A stretch of 64,000 nucleotides of DNA from Maylandia zebra. Its lineage: Eukaryota; Chordata; Actinopteri; Cichliformes; Cichlidae. Each line of letters starts with the position of its first letter. Position 1 is the stretch's first letter. The notes under the pieces were generated by a model. The model ran no database searches, had not been told where the DNA came from, and worked only from the letters and a program-made list of their open reading frames with translations. The translations under genes were made by a program, and so were the position numbers. Below, in pieces: positions 51,208 through 63,925 of the stretch. The stretch spans positions 35,131,033 to 35,195,032 of the forward strand of contig NC_135170.1 in the NCBI RefSeq assembly GCF_041146795.1, written 5' to 3'.

Positions 51208-53024
51208 ATTGCTCAGTGATGAACAACTACTCAGATCATTTACCTAAGCAGTGTGCTTTGTCAAAACGAAGTGTGTGTTCATTACACTGACATTCTGTTC
51301 TGCAATTGTTATTTACTTGTATTTTATAATTTGACTTTACATACTGCTGGGTGGTTTGTAAAGTTTACAATAACTAGTATTATCATTATGCTATATTTTC
51401 AAAAATATATAATAATCTCAAAAGCAATGCCTTGGAGTAGAAAATAGTAATGCTTTATTAAAATTTAAAACTAAAGTACAGTATTTGAATGTGTGTATTG
51501 TGTCTACTGTTTACAAATATTTCTAACTTTTATTTGAATATTCAGTTTCCTACCATCTTCTCTTAAAGGGTAATTGCCAGGTATCCCGCCCTCCCCCTTC
51601 GCACACACATGCACACAAAGAAAACATACAGTATAATTCACAGCCTCATTATAGTGAATAAATATTTATGCCATTTACACCATCAAACTTAGATTGCTAA
51701 GGATGAAGAACCTTTTGTTCTTTAAAGAACCATTTGTAATAGCTGAAGAACCATCCACAAAATAAAAAGGTTCTTTGACGTATGATGGTTCTTTAAAGAA
51801 CCATGAAGACATCTGAAGAACCATTTAAGAACCATAATTTTTCTGAGTGTGGGGTTGACGTCAGGGTCAGATTATATGGACGGGAACTGGAAAGGGTAAA
51901 ACAATTTAAATTTTTGGGGGTTGTGGTTTGATGAAAGGGTGACATGGGCTGTACATATTCAGAAAATAATAGACAGGTGCAAGAAAGTGTTGAATGTCAT
52001 GAGGTGCTTAGTGGGAACTGACTGTGGGGCTGATAGGAAATCTTTAAAAGCTTTATATACTGGGTTGATTGGGTCAGTATTGGATTATGGGTGTGTCGTA
52101 TATAATTCTGCTGCCGGAACAAGTCTTTGTAAGTTGGATAGTATCCAATATCAGGCGTTAAGACTTTGCTCAGGTGCATTCAAAACAACATCTGCAGCAG
52201 CACTACAGGTAGAAATGGGGGAAATGCCATTACAACTAAGAAGAGAGCAACTGACATTGAATTACTGGGCAAATTTACAAGGACATGGTCAGGATCATCC
52301 GACAAAAACTGTTTTCCAACCATGCTGGGAAAAAGAGAAAACGCAATTGAACAGTGGGACAGAAAGCAGCTGAACTTAATCTGGACAAGATCAACATGTC
52401 AAACAGTACCGTTGCCTACAATACCACCATGGATGCTCGCTGATGCAGTAGTAGTTCCTCAAGAGCAGAATACGACACAAAATGAAGGAAAGGTGGCAAA
52501 AGCAATGGGAGGAGGAGAGGAAAGGGCGATGGCTGTAAACATCCAAAGGAAAGTGGGGAAATGAGAAGTACTGGACGAAACAGGAGAGAGGAGACGATTA
52601 TATCTCGACTGAGATTTGGACACACTGGCTTAAATAGCACATTATTTTTAATAGGTAAACACTGTGCAGGGGAGTGTGACTGCAGTAGGGAACAGGAAAA
52701 AAAGAACATGTTTTATTGCATTGTCAGAAGTATGATATGGAAAGGAGACAACTGATCAAAAAGCTGGACGATATGAAAGTGAAGTTGGACTTGTTTGATT
52801 TATTTCGCATGAGCTCTATAAGTGAAAGTTATCAGGCTGTATTTTGGTTTTTAAGGCAGACCGATTTGTTCCGGAGAATTTGAATATTTTATTTTATTTT
52901 ATTTTATTTTTTAAATTGTCATTTCGGTCCACACTCCACACCACGTGGTGGCGGTAATGCACAATTTTGCTGTTTGCCAACCGCCAATAAACCCTATACA
53001 AAAGAAGAAGATGTTTTCGAAAGG

Positions 53025-53229
53025 CAAGGATTGATATTGGAACTCTATTACCCAGAGTTCCTCATGTGTGACGTAGGTTTTTCAGTTAAAAACATCCTGC
53101 CTCCTCGGCTCTACCGTTAGTGGCGCTGAAGCTAACGGGAGCGGAGGGTGCTGTCCTTCTGTTGGTCGTTTCTCCGAAAACTCATAAAAGAACTCCACAT
53201 TAGAAAGTAGGCCGCTCAGTTTAGAGATA
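53025..53229 (+). promoter_or_regulatory. arl6ip1 proximal promoter and 5' UTR
   Basis: Only about 205 bases separate the LINE target duplication from the arl6ip1 ATG. The stretch from 53097 is GC-rich and includes a GGAGCGGAGGG block. It must hold the core promoter unless the gene is started from within the LINE. Confidence 0.5.
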
Positions 53230-55048
53230 ATGGCGGAAGGAGACAACAAAAGCGTGAACTTGATGGTAAGTATGAAGCATTTTTAAAACACAGTATGGCG
53301 AATTTAAGGGCTCGTGTTCGATGTAGGCGTGTTTGCAGCAGGAGAGTTAGCCTCGCACGTCGCTGCTAATCTGACGGCACTAACACTACTGTGGTGTTTA
53401 GAGATTCGTGTAAATAGTGTGAACTTTGCACATGGGGGCAGCTGAAAAGTCTAAGCTAAGCGATTTAACCCTGATCGCTTATCCGTCCGTCCGTGCTGAC
53501 CGCAGCTAACCTTAGCTCGCTGACTAGTTAGCATGCTTATTTTAGCTTCAGCAGCGGGGACGCTTCCTTTTTGTGGAGGTGCTGCCTCGCCCTAACGCAG
53601 AAATCATTTTAAAGCTTTAAAACAAACTGAGATCGAGTCATCACACGCTCATTCGACGTGGTTTGACAGCCTGTGTTTGTCCCCGGTTATTTCTACGTGT
53701 AGTGCACTGTCACTGCGCCGTCTTATCACCAAAGATACACACCCTGTTTATCAATTTGCTTCTCAAATAGACTTCTAGGCCACAAAACACACAAACTGAG
53801 AGCCATATAAAGGAGTATCGTTACATTCAGGTGTTCTGTGTGTGAAACAGCAGGATAAACCCACATTATATGACTTTAAAGGTGCTAGTTGCTCTTCCAG
53901 AGGCAGCACAGTAATGTCACCTTTATACTAACTCCTGGAGAGACTGCCCTCCTGAGTACACAATCCCCTCAGATTACACTGATATCGCACAGTTTGATGG
54001 TCAGTTAGGTAATGTGTAAAGGTTTGTTTGTGTGTTCAGGCCCAGGAGACGGCCCAGCTGGAAGAGCAGCTGCAGTGCTGGCGTGAGGTGATCCTGGCTG
54101 GGGATCAGGTCCTGCGTTGGGAGAAGCCCTGGTTCCCCGGAGCGCTGATGGGCGCGACCACCGTGCTCTTCCTGTGAGTCTGCTTCAGAGTGGGCGCTAC
54201 ACAGCTGGCACCACACATTTCCTTCCTCTCAGCAGTGATAGCTATCTGTTACAGGAGAGCAGGGAGAGGCTGGCCATGTCTTATATTCAATTTTTATAGT
54301 TTACATCTGCCAGCGACTAAAAGCAGCCCGGTTTGATCTCAGATGGGCTGAGCAAAGTAAACCAAGGTGGAATTACTCAGATTTATTTCTTCCAGTGTAA
54401 AACTAACAGTACAAAGTGTTATGTCTTTGGTCAGGTATTTTTCTGATTTAATCAGGAGTCTGATGGTTGGTTGACCAAAGATTTGCATCACAGTATTTTA
54501 AGATTCTGGTGGATTCCCTGGATTAATTATTTTGTAGTACATTTTGTTTAAGTGTGTCTTTATGTAGGTTTACCTTCAGTCAGGAGTATAAATTATTCAA
54601 AAACTACTTTAAGTATTTGACATAGGGCTATAATCACATCATAACTGTAAGTCTTTTCTGGTTTTGGGTTGGTTGTAATGTCACTTTTTGTTATCCATTT
54701 GCACTTTTTCTTACAACTGTTGTGTGCAGGTGATTCTGTCTTCAGGTAAAATCTCCTCTCTTGGAGTATCTCTGCTCGTTTCCCATCCTTCAACTGTCTG
54801 TACTGCACAGAGGCCTTCCTGTCTGCTAACATACTGCTAGAATTGCGCAGCAGCTCTGGATGGTGTAATTTAGGATGTGTAACGTGTTAGTGGTGCACAG
54901 CAGCCATTTCTATCTTTGCCCTGTGGAACTGAGTTAGCTGTGGAGTCTTGTCTGCTTTTGTTAACTTAAATGAGTCGTATAATTACAACCATGAGTGAAC
55001 AGGGTGCAGAGCTAATACAGGTCCGCTTTCAGTGTGCGGCTTCTGGTC

Positions 55049-55097
<49 letters not shown>

Positions 55098-57196
55098 TCT
55101 CTTATTTAAACCACTAGAAAAACCATGGTAGACATTTGAACTGTTTCTTGTAGTGTTCAAGCTCAGACCGTGATGTTGTCAGAGGAGCACTACGATTACA
55201 AAACCGCTAACAAACAGATGTTTTTAGTTTTCAGATCGATGAACCAAAGAAATCCAAAACGACGATTTTGTCAGTCAAACTCGACAAGTCGCACTACTCT
55301 CTTACTCTCTTCCAGACACTTGTGCTCTCGGTTAGTAAAGCAGGCGTCACCACAGAAAGAACAGCAGTGTAACCTGTATCCTGCGGGGTGAAATGGAGGC
55401 TTTGGCAGGCTGATTCTTGAGGCCTGATTTATTACTAAATAAGATAATAATTAATTGCCTGTGACAAGTAATATAAGCCCACACTGATGTAAAACGAGTG
55501 TCCTAATTACAGTTTTCCAGCTGGTTGTCAGAACACTCAGCTTAATGTTAATCTTTTCCACATTGTTGAAACACAAAGCAAAACAATGCAGATTAGCTTC
55601 TGCTAAATGAGCTTCGGTTGGGCCGTTATTAGGTTATTCCTGAAATCTACTGAGGGTGAATCCAGACTGGAACACTGCTGCACTGTTTCTGATGCCTTCC
55701 TGCTTGTTTCACACACCCTCAGTGTTCATGTCTTTCAGCTGCAGGTGCTTTGTACGCTCCAGCGTTCATGAGCAGAGATCCCCAAATCGTAACAATCGTA
55801 ACAAAATGAAGGCGTGATTTTAAACAATGAAATGTTCAAACCCGTTCTGCCTGTTTTGTGTTCATCCTCCAGGCTCATCTACTACTTGGACCCATCAGTG
55901 CTGACCGGCCTGTCCTGCACCGTCATGTTGCTCTGCCTGGCCGACTATCTGGTGCCCACCCTCGCCCCCCGAGTGTTTGGCTCCAATAAGTGGTGAGAGC
56001 TCTCATATTTGCTTCGCCCCTATGTAGACAGGTTTTCCTGTTTTGTCAGTCAGTTCTGAAGGCTTCCTACATCACTCTGGCTTCAGAGATGACCTCCAGC
56101 TTTGGTCTTTGACTAAACTGAGTTGTGAAAGAGGAGGATATATATTATCGCAACGTTCAACAGACTTCCACAGGAGGATGAAACTGGATGCTTATCAGGG
56201 TTTCAGGATCGTTCCAACTCAGCCTTAACTATGAGCGATGCAGCTTCATATGACTTTGTTGCTGTGTCTTTGATTCTTGTTTTTTCTGCAAATCAGAAGT
56301 GATGAAGCACAGAGAGGGTGATCTCAGATGGTGTAATGAGAACAGCTGTGTGAGTGAGCACAACACATGTCATGGTCTAACTGGACGATAACCAGTTAAA
56401 CAGTCCACTGAGGAGGAAGATAATAAATTCTGAGGCAACATGAAGCTGAAGGGGAAAGGTGAGCGGAGAAAAGGAAGACGTATGGTTTAAAAGAACAAAA
56501 ACAGGAGGGGGGTTCCCTCCAGCTGTGCCGGTTTAAAGCAGTGGTGGTCTGGCCTGCTTTAGAAGCCAGAAACAGTTCATGCCTCACACGGGTTTTGTTT
56601 TTATTTACTGCTATTTAGGGCTGGGCCATATCATACCGTTCATGGTAATACCGCTACAATGTTAGCCAACGATAAGAAAATGAAATATGGCGATAGAAAG
56701 TGGGTAAAACGCGCATGCGCTGTGCCTTTGTTTTCATACGCACATGGCGAACGAGAAGAGCGAAAGCGGATTGTTGAATGAAACAGATGAACCTGAACTG
56801 GTTTGTAAAACGTTGCAGCTTCACTGGTGTGGAACTGGTTTAGCTTTCGTCCGTCAGATACACAACAAAGCACTATTTTTGGTAGCGCATGCTAGCGGGC
56901 CGTCGTTATTACCGTGTTGTTTGGAAAATACGGCGCACTTAAAATCAATCCTTTGATTTTTCTGAACATCGACAGAGCTCCTTATAATCCCGTGTTCCTT
57001 ATGTCTGAACTCTGGTTGTGTTTACTGACCTCGAAACGATTTTATGTGCACGGCGCTCGAACATCTGTCAGATGTTTCAGTACGACTTTGCTAAGCTACG
57101 AAGCCGCACCGCTTGATGGATTGTCGGAGCGTTACGGCTATTGTAGGCGGAGCCTCGCGGAGTGATACGTACTGTGCTTCAACATAATGTTACCGT

Positions 57197-57240
<44 letters not shown>

Positions 57241-60200
57241 ACCTCGTTAAGTTTTGTTGATGTTATACATGGTTATGCTGAGGATGTGTCGGCCAGTTTC
57301 CACTGGAAATGCCTTTTGGTTAAACTGTCAGCGAGGAATTTGCATTTGCACTTTAAATATTTATATAACTTTAATGCACATAAAAAAACAGCTGATTGTG
57401 TAAGTGAAAATGCATTGACTTGTTGTTTTTTGTTTTGTTTTTTTTGCACAAATAAAGTTGTGGAGTTGTAAAGTATTTTGTCTGGTGTCAGTTATATCGT
57501 TATTGCAAATTTTCAAATGTATATCCTGATAAATATTTTTGGTCACGTCGCCCTGCTCTACTGCTATTTACATCAAAATGGGTCCAAGCTGAATTTTGGA
57601 CCGTCCTAGTATGTTTTCGGAGGATGGTCATCAGTAAGTCCACGCGACCTGCCCAACAAAACGTGCATGTGTAGGGAAACCGATGGTTTCGAAAGCCTCT
57701 ACAGAACTGACTGTGTAAAATTGCCCCGCCTTCATAATGAGGGCGGCTCACCTGGAGAGTTAGTTGGTTAAGACGAGTTGTAAAGCCTGTTGGCTGAGCT
57801 GCACCTGGAGTCCTCTCATCCTCTTTGTTTGTTAGTAAAACATAACAAACTAGATTATTAGAGACCTGCAGCCAAAGGGGCGTTTCATTTTCAGTTCGAG
57901 GTAAATGGCAGACTGTCCCACGGCTTCACGAAGCTTCGGCAGTAGCCAGTACTCGGCGAGCAGCCCGTTGATTCAGCTGTTTGTGTTGGATGGTGACAAC
58001 CAGACACCCAGGACAGGATAGGATAACAGCCTTCAGTTGGCACGGTGTGCTGCACGTCATCCTCCAGCTGATATAAAAGCTTGCATCAGCAGAGCGTGAC
58101 CTGCACTGCTTCACACTCAACACAGCCTCTGGGTGATGATGTACAGTTTTTGAGATTTTCGCTTGTTTTTAATCTACCGCTGGGGGCTTGGTTTATGTAG
58201 GGAGATTAAAAAGCCTGTTTACATTTTCGGTTACAGCCTCGGGATGATGAGCTATTTGTCTGCAGAGCCTGACCAATGTCCTTTGAACTCACTGAGACGG
58301 CAGAAAGCTGGCGTATCTGTGCGAGTCTGTAACACGAAGCTGGTCACGGTCCCTGTTTGGCTCCCCGACAACAAGGACTGAAATAGGGAGTGATGGCGAA
58401 GCAGAAAATAGAGGTCACACTTCCCAGCTGTCCCCTCTTGTCCTTCACTGTTTGATCTCTTTAGCCTTCACAGCAGTGCAGCGTGCGATGTGGTGTTCCA
58501 GTTTATTGGCTGTGAGGCAAATTATGGTCGGAGATTGTTGTTGGGTGATTCCCAAACAGTGAAACTTCCACCTGTCAGTGATTTTGCTTGTTTGTCTTAC
58601 TGAACTCCAGAATGTGAGAAAGTTTGGAACTGAACTTCAAGCAGAGCTGGTTTGTGCTGCGAGCAGCCCGGGAGAGTTTACTCTGTACCTGTAGTGATGT
58701 TGATGGGCAGCACCTCTCCTGTGTGTCCTTTATGTTTTGTCAGGTACACGTTTTTATAAATGGAGGATTCTATTCTCCTGCCTCTTATCCAGCTGGTAGC
58801 TTGTGTTCAATAGACCCAGTTCTTCCCCTGATCAGGTTCTTGGTTCTGGTTCTGCTTAAGCTCAGAGCAGCACAAGTTGCAGTCAGCTGGGCCGCAACTC
58901 AGTGCTGTTACCTGGTGACAGGAGGAGGTTAGGTGGACCTCCTCCTGTTGTAGGTTGGATTTTCTAAAGCAGAAAGTGAGGAAGTTTAAATATGCTGAGA
59001 AGCTGATATTGAAGTTTTTTGCCCTGTGATCTGAAATATTTGTGCCTGCTGCAGCTGATCATCTGTGAGTCAGCTGATCATTTCAGCTCTAATGGAGCTT
59101 AGACATTTATTAGGTCACATTAAAAACGTTAATGCAACAACACTGTTTTTTTTCTCACTCTCATTGGTTTAAATAGAGCTAAGTGTTGCAGGCGGCTGTG
59201 TGTGACTCACTGGCTTCCTCTTGATGGTGAGATTAGGAAATGTTGGTGAAAACCTTTCTTCAGGCCTGAGCTTTAACTCAGCAGAAACTCTGCAGCCAGG
59301 ACCGTTGAGTGAGTTTTCTCATTGTCTGTAACACCTTGAACTCTGCTCCTGCAGGACCACCGAGCAGCAGCAGCGTTTCCACGAGATCTGTGGGAACCTG
59401 GTGAAGACTGAGCGCCGCATCGTGGGCTGGTGGAAGCGCCTCTGCACCCTCAAGGAGGAAAAACCCAAAATGGTACGCTCAGAGCTTTCACTTTGATCCC
59501 AACCCCTCCAAATCCAGCATTTTTAAGACATAAATTCCCAATCCTGCATCTGATGTTGCAACTAAACACCTCACTATAATAGTTGTAAGTGTAATCAGCT
59601 GCCTCTTGCTGGTCTCAGCCATGCTGTGTGTTTGTAGTTGGAAGCTTTTGACTGTGTTGCAGTCGGTGAAGAAGAGGCACAAAACTTTCCACAATGTTCC
59701 CAGGCTCCAAAATGAATCACATTTGCACAAAGTTCTGATAAGCTGATCTTTGTAGGCTAGCTTAGCGTGCACAGTGAAGGGGCTGTATCTGATTGGCTGC
59801 TGAAGGCAAGCGTTTAGTCCCAAAAACAGTCTGTGACCTTTGCTTTTCAGTATTTATTTATTTATTGTCATTGTCAGAGAACAATGAAATTGCATTTGGG
59901 GCTTCCGTACAACCCGTAAATAAAATAATGAAGAAAATAATAAATACCCCTTAAAACCCAAGTGTAAATATTTAACCCAGTGTGACTCCAGTGCAATAAG
60001 ACAATCCTTAGCAACAACATGAGAACATGACAAGTAAACATGAGAACCTGACAAGTAAGTTCATTGCTATTAAGAAGTTGGATATGGTTATTGTCCGTGA
60101 GAGGGGGGCAGAGAGTTCAGGAGCCTCACAGCCTGTGGATACAGGCTGTTGGCCAGTCTGGATGTTCTGGCCTGTATAGACCTGTACCTATTTGGTCTGA

Positions 60201-63133
60201 GCAGAGTTAAAGTCTAACTTGCCCTGAGCTACAGGGAACCTGAATGAATCAAATAAGCTGCAGTAAATGGAAGTTTTATTACAACAGGGAGTTCTCTCTG
60301 TGCTCCAGATAAAAATATCAGCTGATCTGACTTTGCTGCTCCACTTAGCAGACCTCAAACTGGGTCACGGGCAGCCAGAACAGAGTTTTTCACAGCCTGT
60401 GTGACTCGTTCTCATTCAGTGGCCATTCTGACTCTTCCTTCTGAATGATGACTTGCTAATGAAATTGAGCTGAATGTAACCTGACCTCCTGATCTCCACA
60501 GTACTTTGCCTCAGTGATCAGCAGCCTGCTGGCTGTGGCCTGGATCGGACAGCAGGTGCACAACCTGTTCCTGACGTACCTGATCGGTGAGTATACTTTC
60601 ACTTGACTACAAAAAGACTGTTTTGTTTATCGCCACTGTTATCAGCCATGTTTCACTCATATCTTTGTGGGTTTCCTTCCTGCACTCTCCCCTGCTGGCT
60701 GCTGTCCAATCACACGCTCCTTCATGTCTCAAATTGTTGAGCTGTAAAGTCACTTTTAATAATACTATTAGGCAAACATCTGGTGAGCGGTTCAGACCCG
60801 GTGTGACTACCAAAGGTAAAGCACTCGTACCTCGTGTGCCGTCAGGTTTGGGCTTTGTATCAGTAATCGGGTCTCACTGTAAACACGCTTCAATACCACT
60901 CTGACATTAAAACGACACAAGTCTTACTGTAATGCCAGATTTTATTTTAAATGTGCTCTTCACAGTTTGTTGTTGTGCATTAGATGTTTTTGCACAAACT
61001 CCACATCAGGTCAAAAACAAACTCCGATGTGGCTTCAGGGGTTTGTGATAGAGACGATGTAGGAGAGCAAGCTGAGGGTGAGCCGTGTTCCCGGCTTCCA
61101 GGTGAAACTCCCGCGCTCAGCTGCAGACCTGTTTGGATGATGCCAGCAACCTTTAAAGAAGGTGTTACACTCTTCTCCTTTTAGAGAGAGAGAAACAAGA
61201 GCTTGCTGCTCATCCCACACTGCCCGTTTCTTTATTTTTCTGTCCTGGGCTGATTTTCTTTCTTTTTTTCAGTTCTTCTGTGGGGGGGGGGGACCCGGAC
61301 AGTTAATACTGGGAGACTTGTTCACCTCTTGGTTTGGCTTCCTCTGCTCTGTCGCTCCAGAACACAATGATTTATGTCCTTAAACCTCTGTGTAATCCTT
61401 CACACCACACACAGGCTGAAGTGGACATAGTCTTTGACATTTTGCTGAAGGCGTGCCTGCAGACCCCGCCCAGCTTCATTCTGTTTTAAGACATTTCGGT
61501 TTTAATGAAAGGCTCGCAGAGTGTCGGGATTAAAATGAGAAATCTTAAATGCTCGTCTCTGCTCTCGGGTCCTTCTTTAAAACTGCTTTCGCTGAATGTG
61601 GAAGTTGAGCCTTTCGTGCATTTTCTGCGGACAGAAACTCGTACGTGACTGAAGAGGAAGAGGCACTCGTGTTCATCAGCAGTTTTAAATGCTTCTGTGT
61701 TCAAGTTAATTTAATGGCCGATGGTGCTTTAGACTGATATTTATCTTTGATATTTGGCAGGTTTTTGCATGTTTGAAGCTCTGCATGTGGCTCTGAGTGG
61801 ATCAGGGGTATTCATTATTAATGGGGCTGATTGTGGAAGTCTTTACAGGAACGTGCAGTAAAACTTGAAACCATGTCTCACCGCTGCAGAGGGCGAACAC
61901 GTCTTAAAGCTGCCGGGGGGGGGGGGTTAGATCAGCAGGTCTGGCGAGCTGTGAGTGGGCTAATCCCCACTTACATAAGCTGAGACATGTCGAGTGTTCC
62001 TCTGACAGAAACCGAGCAGAAAGGCAATCAGAGGTCATGTGACTGTGGGTTTTAATCTGGTTGCTCTTCAGGCTCGTCTGGTTAAGCAGCTGCTTTCATG
62101 TGAAGACTTCATCTGCCAGCATCGGGTGGAGTACAAGCAGCGGGTGGAGTACAAGCAGCGGGTGGAGTACAAGCAGCGGCTCCTCACCGTCTTTCTTAAA
62201 TCAGTGGCTAATGTTCCTCGGGCTGTGCGGTGTGAGTGAGTCACTGCTCAGAGAGCTGAGTGAAAGCTGTGAACAAGTCACTGATTGTTCTGACATGAAC
62301 ACGGGGAGTGATGCCAAATGAGCCGTGAAAACCAACGCAGGTTTTCAGCCGATGCTGGCTTTGAAGGGAAACGCTGATCTGACAGAGTGAAAGTATTTTT
62401 CATATCGGTCAGTCTTGCAGGATGCAGCAGAACCTGAAACCATCGACACGCCGTCACTTTATCCCTGCTGTGATTGGTGGTTGGAAAGCTCGATGCAGTC
62501 ACGCTGAAGTCGTCCATCGGTCTGTCCATTCAAAGCGATCCTGGTGGATTGAAACCGGACGCGTGTGCCGCCTGATCATCCCGGATAATCCTCTCTGGTC
62601 ATTAGACTGAGCGCGTGCAAAATTAACCGTTTCATTAATTTGACCTCGCAACCATGAGGTGTTCTTTCTCTACTCGATGCCCCCTGGTGGCAGTTTAAGA
62701 GCATTTTCTTTTCTTTCTTTTTTTTTAATCTGTTAGTATAAATTATGTTTCAAAATAAGAGCCTGCAGGTGTTTCACTATGAGATTATTGGCAAGTAAGA
62801 AAATTAAAACTAAAGCCACTTTCACCTTTGACCTTCAAACAGTTTTGTGACAGTCAGGTTTGGATGATTTCATTTTTCTCACAGGAGCAAACTGTGGTTT
62901 CAGACACACACAGGCAGCGTGTCAAAGTTCATCACGTGCTGTCTGTAAACGTTTCAGCGCTCAAAGCGTCCGATTTAAAATCTTTGCACACTTTTTTTGT
63001 TCTTCTCGTTGCAGTGAGCTTCCTGCTGCTGCTGCCCGGCCTGAACCAGCACGGCATCATCACGAAGTACGCCGGCATGGCCAAGAGGGAGATCAACAAA
63101 CTGATGAAGCAGAAGGAGAAGAAGAACGAGTAG
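53230..63133 (+). CDS. arl6ip1: ADP-ribosylation factor-like 6 interacting protein 1, 6 exons, 203 aa
   Basis: ARL6IP1 is an ER membrane protein with reticulon-like hairpins that shapes ER tubules and opposes stress-induced apoptosis. Coding exons: 53230-53265, 54040-54173, 55873-55992, 59355-59472, 60502-60586, 63015-63133. They total 612 bases, in frame with GT-AG borders, giving exactly the 203 aa of the human protein. Diagnostic stretches are YYLDPSVLTGLSC, FGSNKWTTEQQQRFHEIC, GWWKRLCTLKEEKPKM and GLNQHGIITKYAGMAKREIN. Two long hydrophobic hairpins lie at about residues 46-87 and 137-175. The C-terminus KKNE fits a KKXX ER-retrieval signal. Introns contain a hAT element, two microsatellites and a LINE 3' fragment. 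Confidence 0.97.
55050..55094. repeat. (CA)n microsatellite in arl6ip1 intron 2
   Basis: An uninterrupted run of about 22 CA units. Confidence 0.95.
56616..57560 (+). mobile_element. Deleted hAT (ZBED-like) element, 945 bp, in arl6ip1 intron 3
   Basis: The ends TAGGGCTGGGCCATATC and GTCACGTCGCCCTGCTCTA are imperfect inverted repeats. The 8-bp duplication CTGCTATT lies at 56608-56615 and 57561-57568. The plus strand keeps a short N-terminal transposase-like piece, MANEKSESGLLNETDEPELV, of the kind found before the BED zinc finger of Ac-type hAT transposases; the rest is deleted. A (GT)n run lies at about 57199-57236. Confidence 0.9.
59840..60215 (-). mobile_element. LINE 3' fragment in arl6ip1 intron 4
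   Basis: TTATTGTCATTGTCAGAGAA, an AT-rich stretch and then CAGGAGCCTCACAGCCTGTGG correspond, on the minus strand, to the 3' end of a common fish non-LTR element. No coding core is kept. Confidence 0.55.
62124..62178 (+). repeat. 18-bp tandem repeat, three copies
   Basis: The unit CGGGTGGAGTACAAGCAG repeats three times in arl6ip1 intron 5 without change. Confidence 0.93.
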
Positions 63134-63925
63134 ATGAGCGTTCGCTGTGAAGAGGGGAAGCTCTGCAAGACGAGAAAACGCAACAGGACGATGGGAAAGT
63201 GGAGGAAAGTGAAGAAAAAGGAGCAGGGGAGTTTAAAAAGTCCTCCTGCTGCCCGGGTCTCTGCACTTTGTTTTGATTTTCACAGTTTCATTTCTCACAC
63301 ACACATTTAAACCTCATCACACACAAGGTTTTATTTTGCTTTTGAATTAATCTGCCATGCATGCTGCCACCAAATGAAGGTGATCACACGTGGAAATGTC
63401 CCAGTCAAACATCATCCTTCTGTTTCTTAGATCAGCTGTGCTTCGCTTGGAGGCGTCGATGCTTTCAAAGCCGTTCCCTCTACTTAGACTACTGAGCAGT
63501 TTGTGTAGCATTGCTGCCTCATTTTAACCTCTCAGACAGCAATGATTTTTTTTTTTTTTGGGGGGGGGATTAACAGCAGGTCTTTTTACGTTTTTGTGCT
63601 TCTTCTGCTTCACTTGTGTTTGAATTTAGTGCTGAAAACAAAACTGGATTTGAAGCGGAGCTGAAACTGTTGGTAGAGACAGGCCTACTGCTGTACCGCT
63701 GCTAGCTGGACTCTGTTAGTGCTGGGATAAAACCCCACAGTGCGTCGGTGACGTGGGGCGTCTCTGTAAATAGGCCCCACCCTTTCTTCTCTGTCCCCGT
63801 CTGTCCTTTTCTTGTTATTTATGTGTTCGTTTCTCCTCAGTCTTCTTATTTCTGGTATTTCAACTCATTTCATTATTTGTGTTTATTGGAGATCTTTACA
63901 CACGAATAAAGTGATTTAAATGAGG
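63134..63925 (+). terminator. arl6ip1 3' UTR and poly(A) signal
   Basis: The sequence after the stop codon is non-coding and ends with AATAAA at 63905-63910. A T-run followed by a G-run lies at about 63546-63568. Beyond 63930 no further feature is seen. Confidence 0.75.

Larger units (their letters stand above)
47948..51849. mobile_element. 3.9-kb CACTCAG-ended DNA transposon (CACTA-like) with subterminal repeats and host-gene cargo
   Basis: CACTCAGAAAAAT at 47948-47960 is exactly complementary to the right end at 51837-51849. A TG dinucleotide flanks both sides (47946-47947 and 51850-51851). Removing the element plus one TG restores the LINE frame as KRGGVDVRVRLYG. Both ends are packed with GGTTCTTT/AAGAACC motifs in both orientations (about 47985-48280 and 51700-51835), as in CACTA subterminal regions. 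No transposase is recognised inside. Minus-strand exons with spectrin-like sequence and a CpG-rich promoter are present. Superfamily assignment is inferred from ends and duplication length only. Confidence 0.8.
46827..53007 (+). mobile_element. I-type (Nimb-like) LINE, 5'-truncated, carrying a nested DNA transposon
   Basis: A 17-bp duplication, AAGATGTTTTCGAAAGG, flanks the insertion at 46810-46826 and 53008-53024. The left part encodes an ORF1-like region (DDDMDLGDWTPVSGKG). It is followed by reverse-transcriptase pieces such as NGTPHGSIVSPLLFSLLIND and GFSAFADNGAMW, where the catalytic Asp pair is degraded. After the nested element, VTWAVHIQKIIDRCKKVLNVM, ALRLCSGAFKT and LNYWANLQGH continue the ORF2. 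The 3' end is AATAAACCC with an AAG tail. Multiple frameshifts make it inactive. It ends 222 bases before the arl6ip1 start codon. Confidence 0.88.

Noticed and set aside
56744-56956. Small frame MANEKSESG... as a possible host ZBED gene
   Set aside because: It lies inside the 8-bp-flanked hAT element and stops before any zinc finger, so it is transposase debris.
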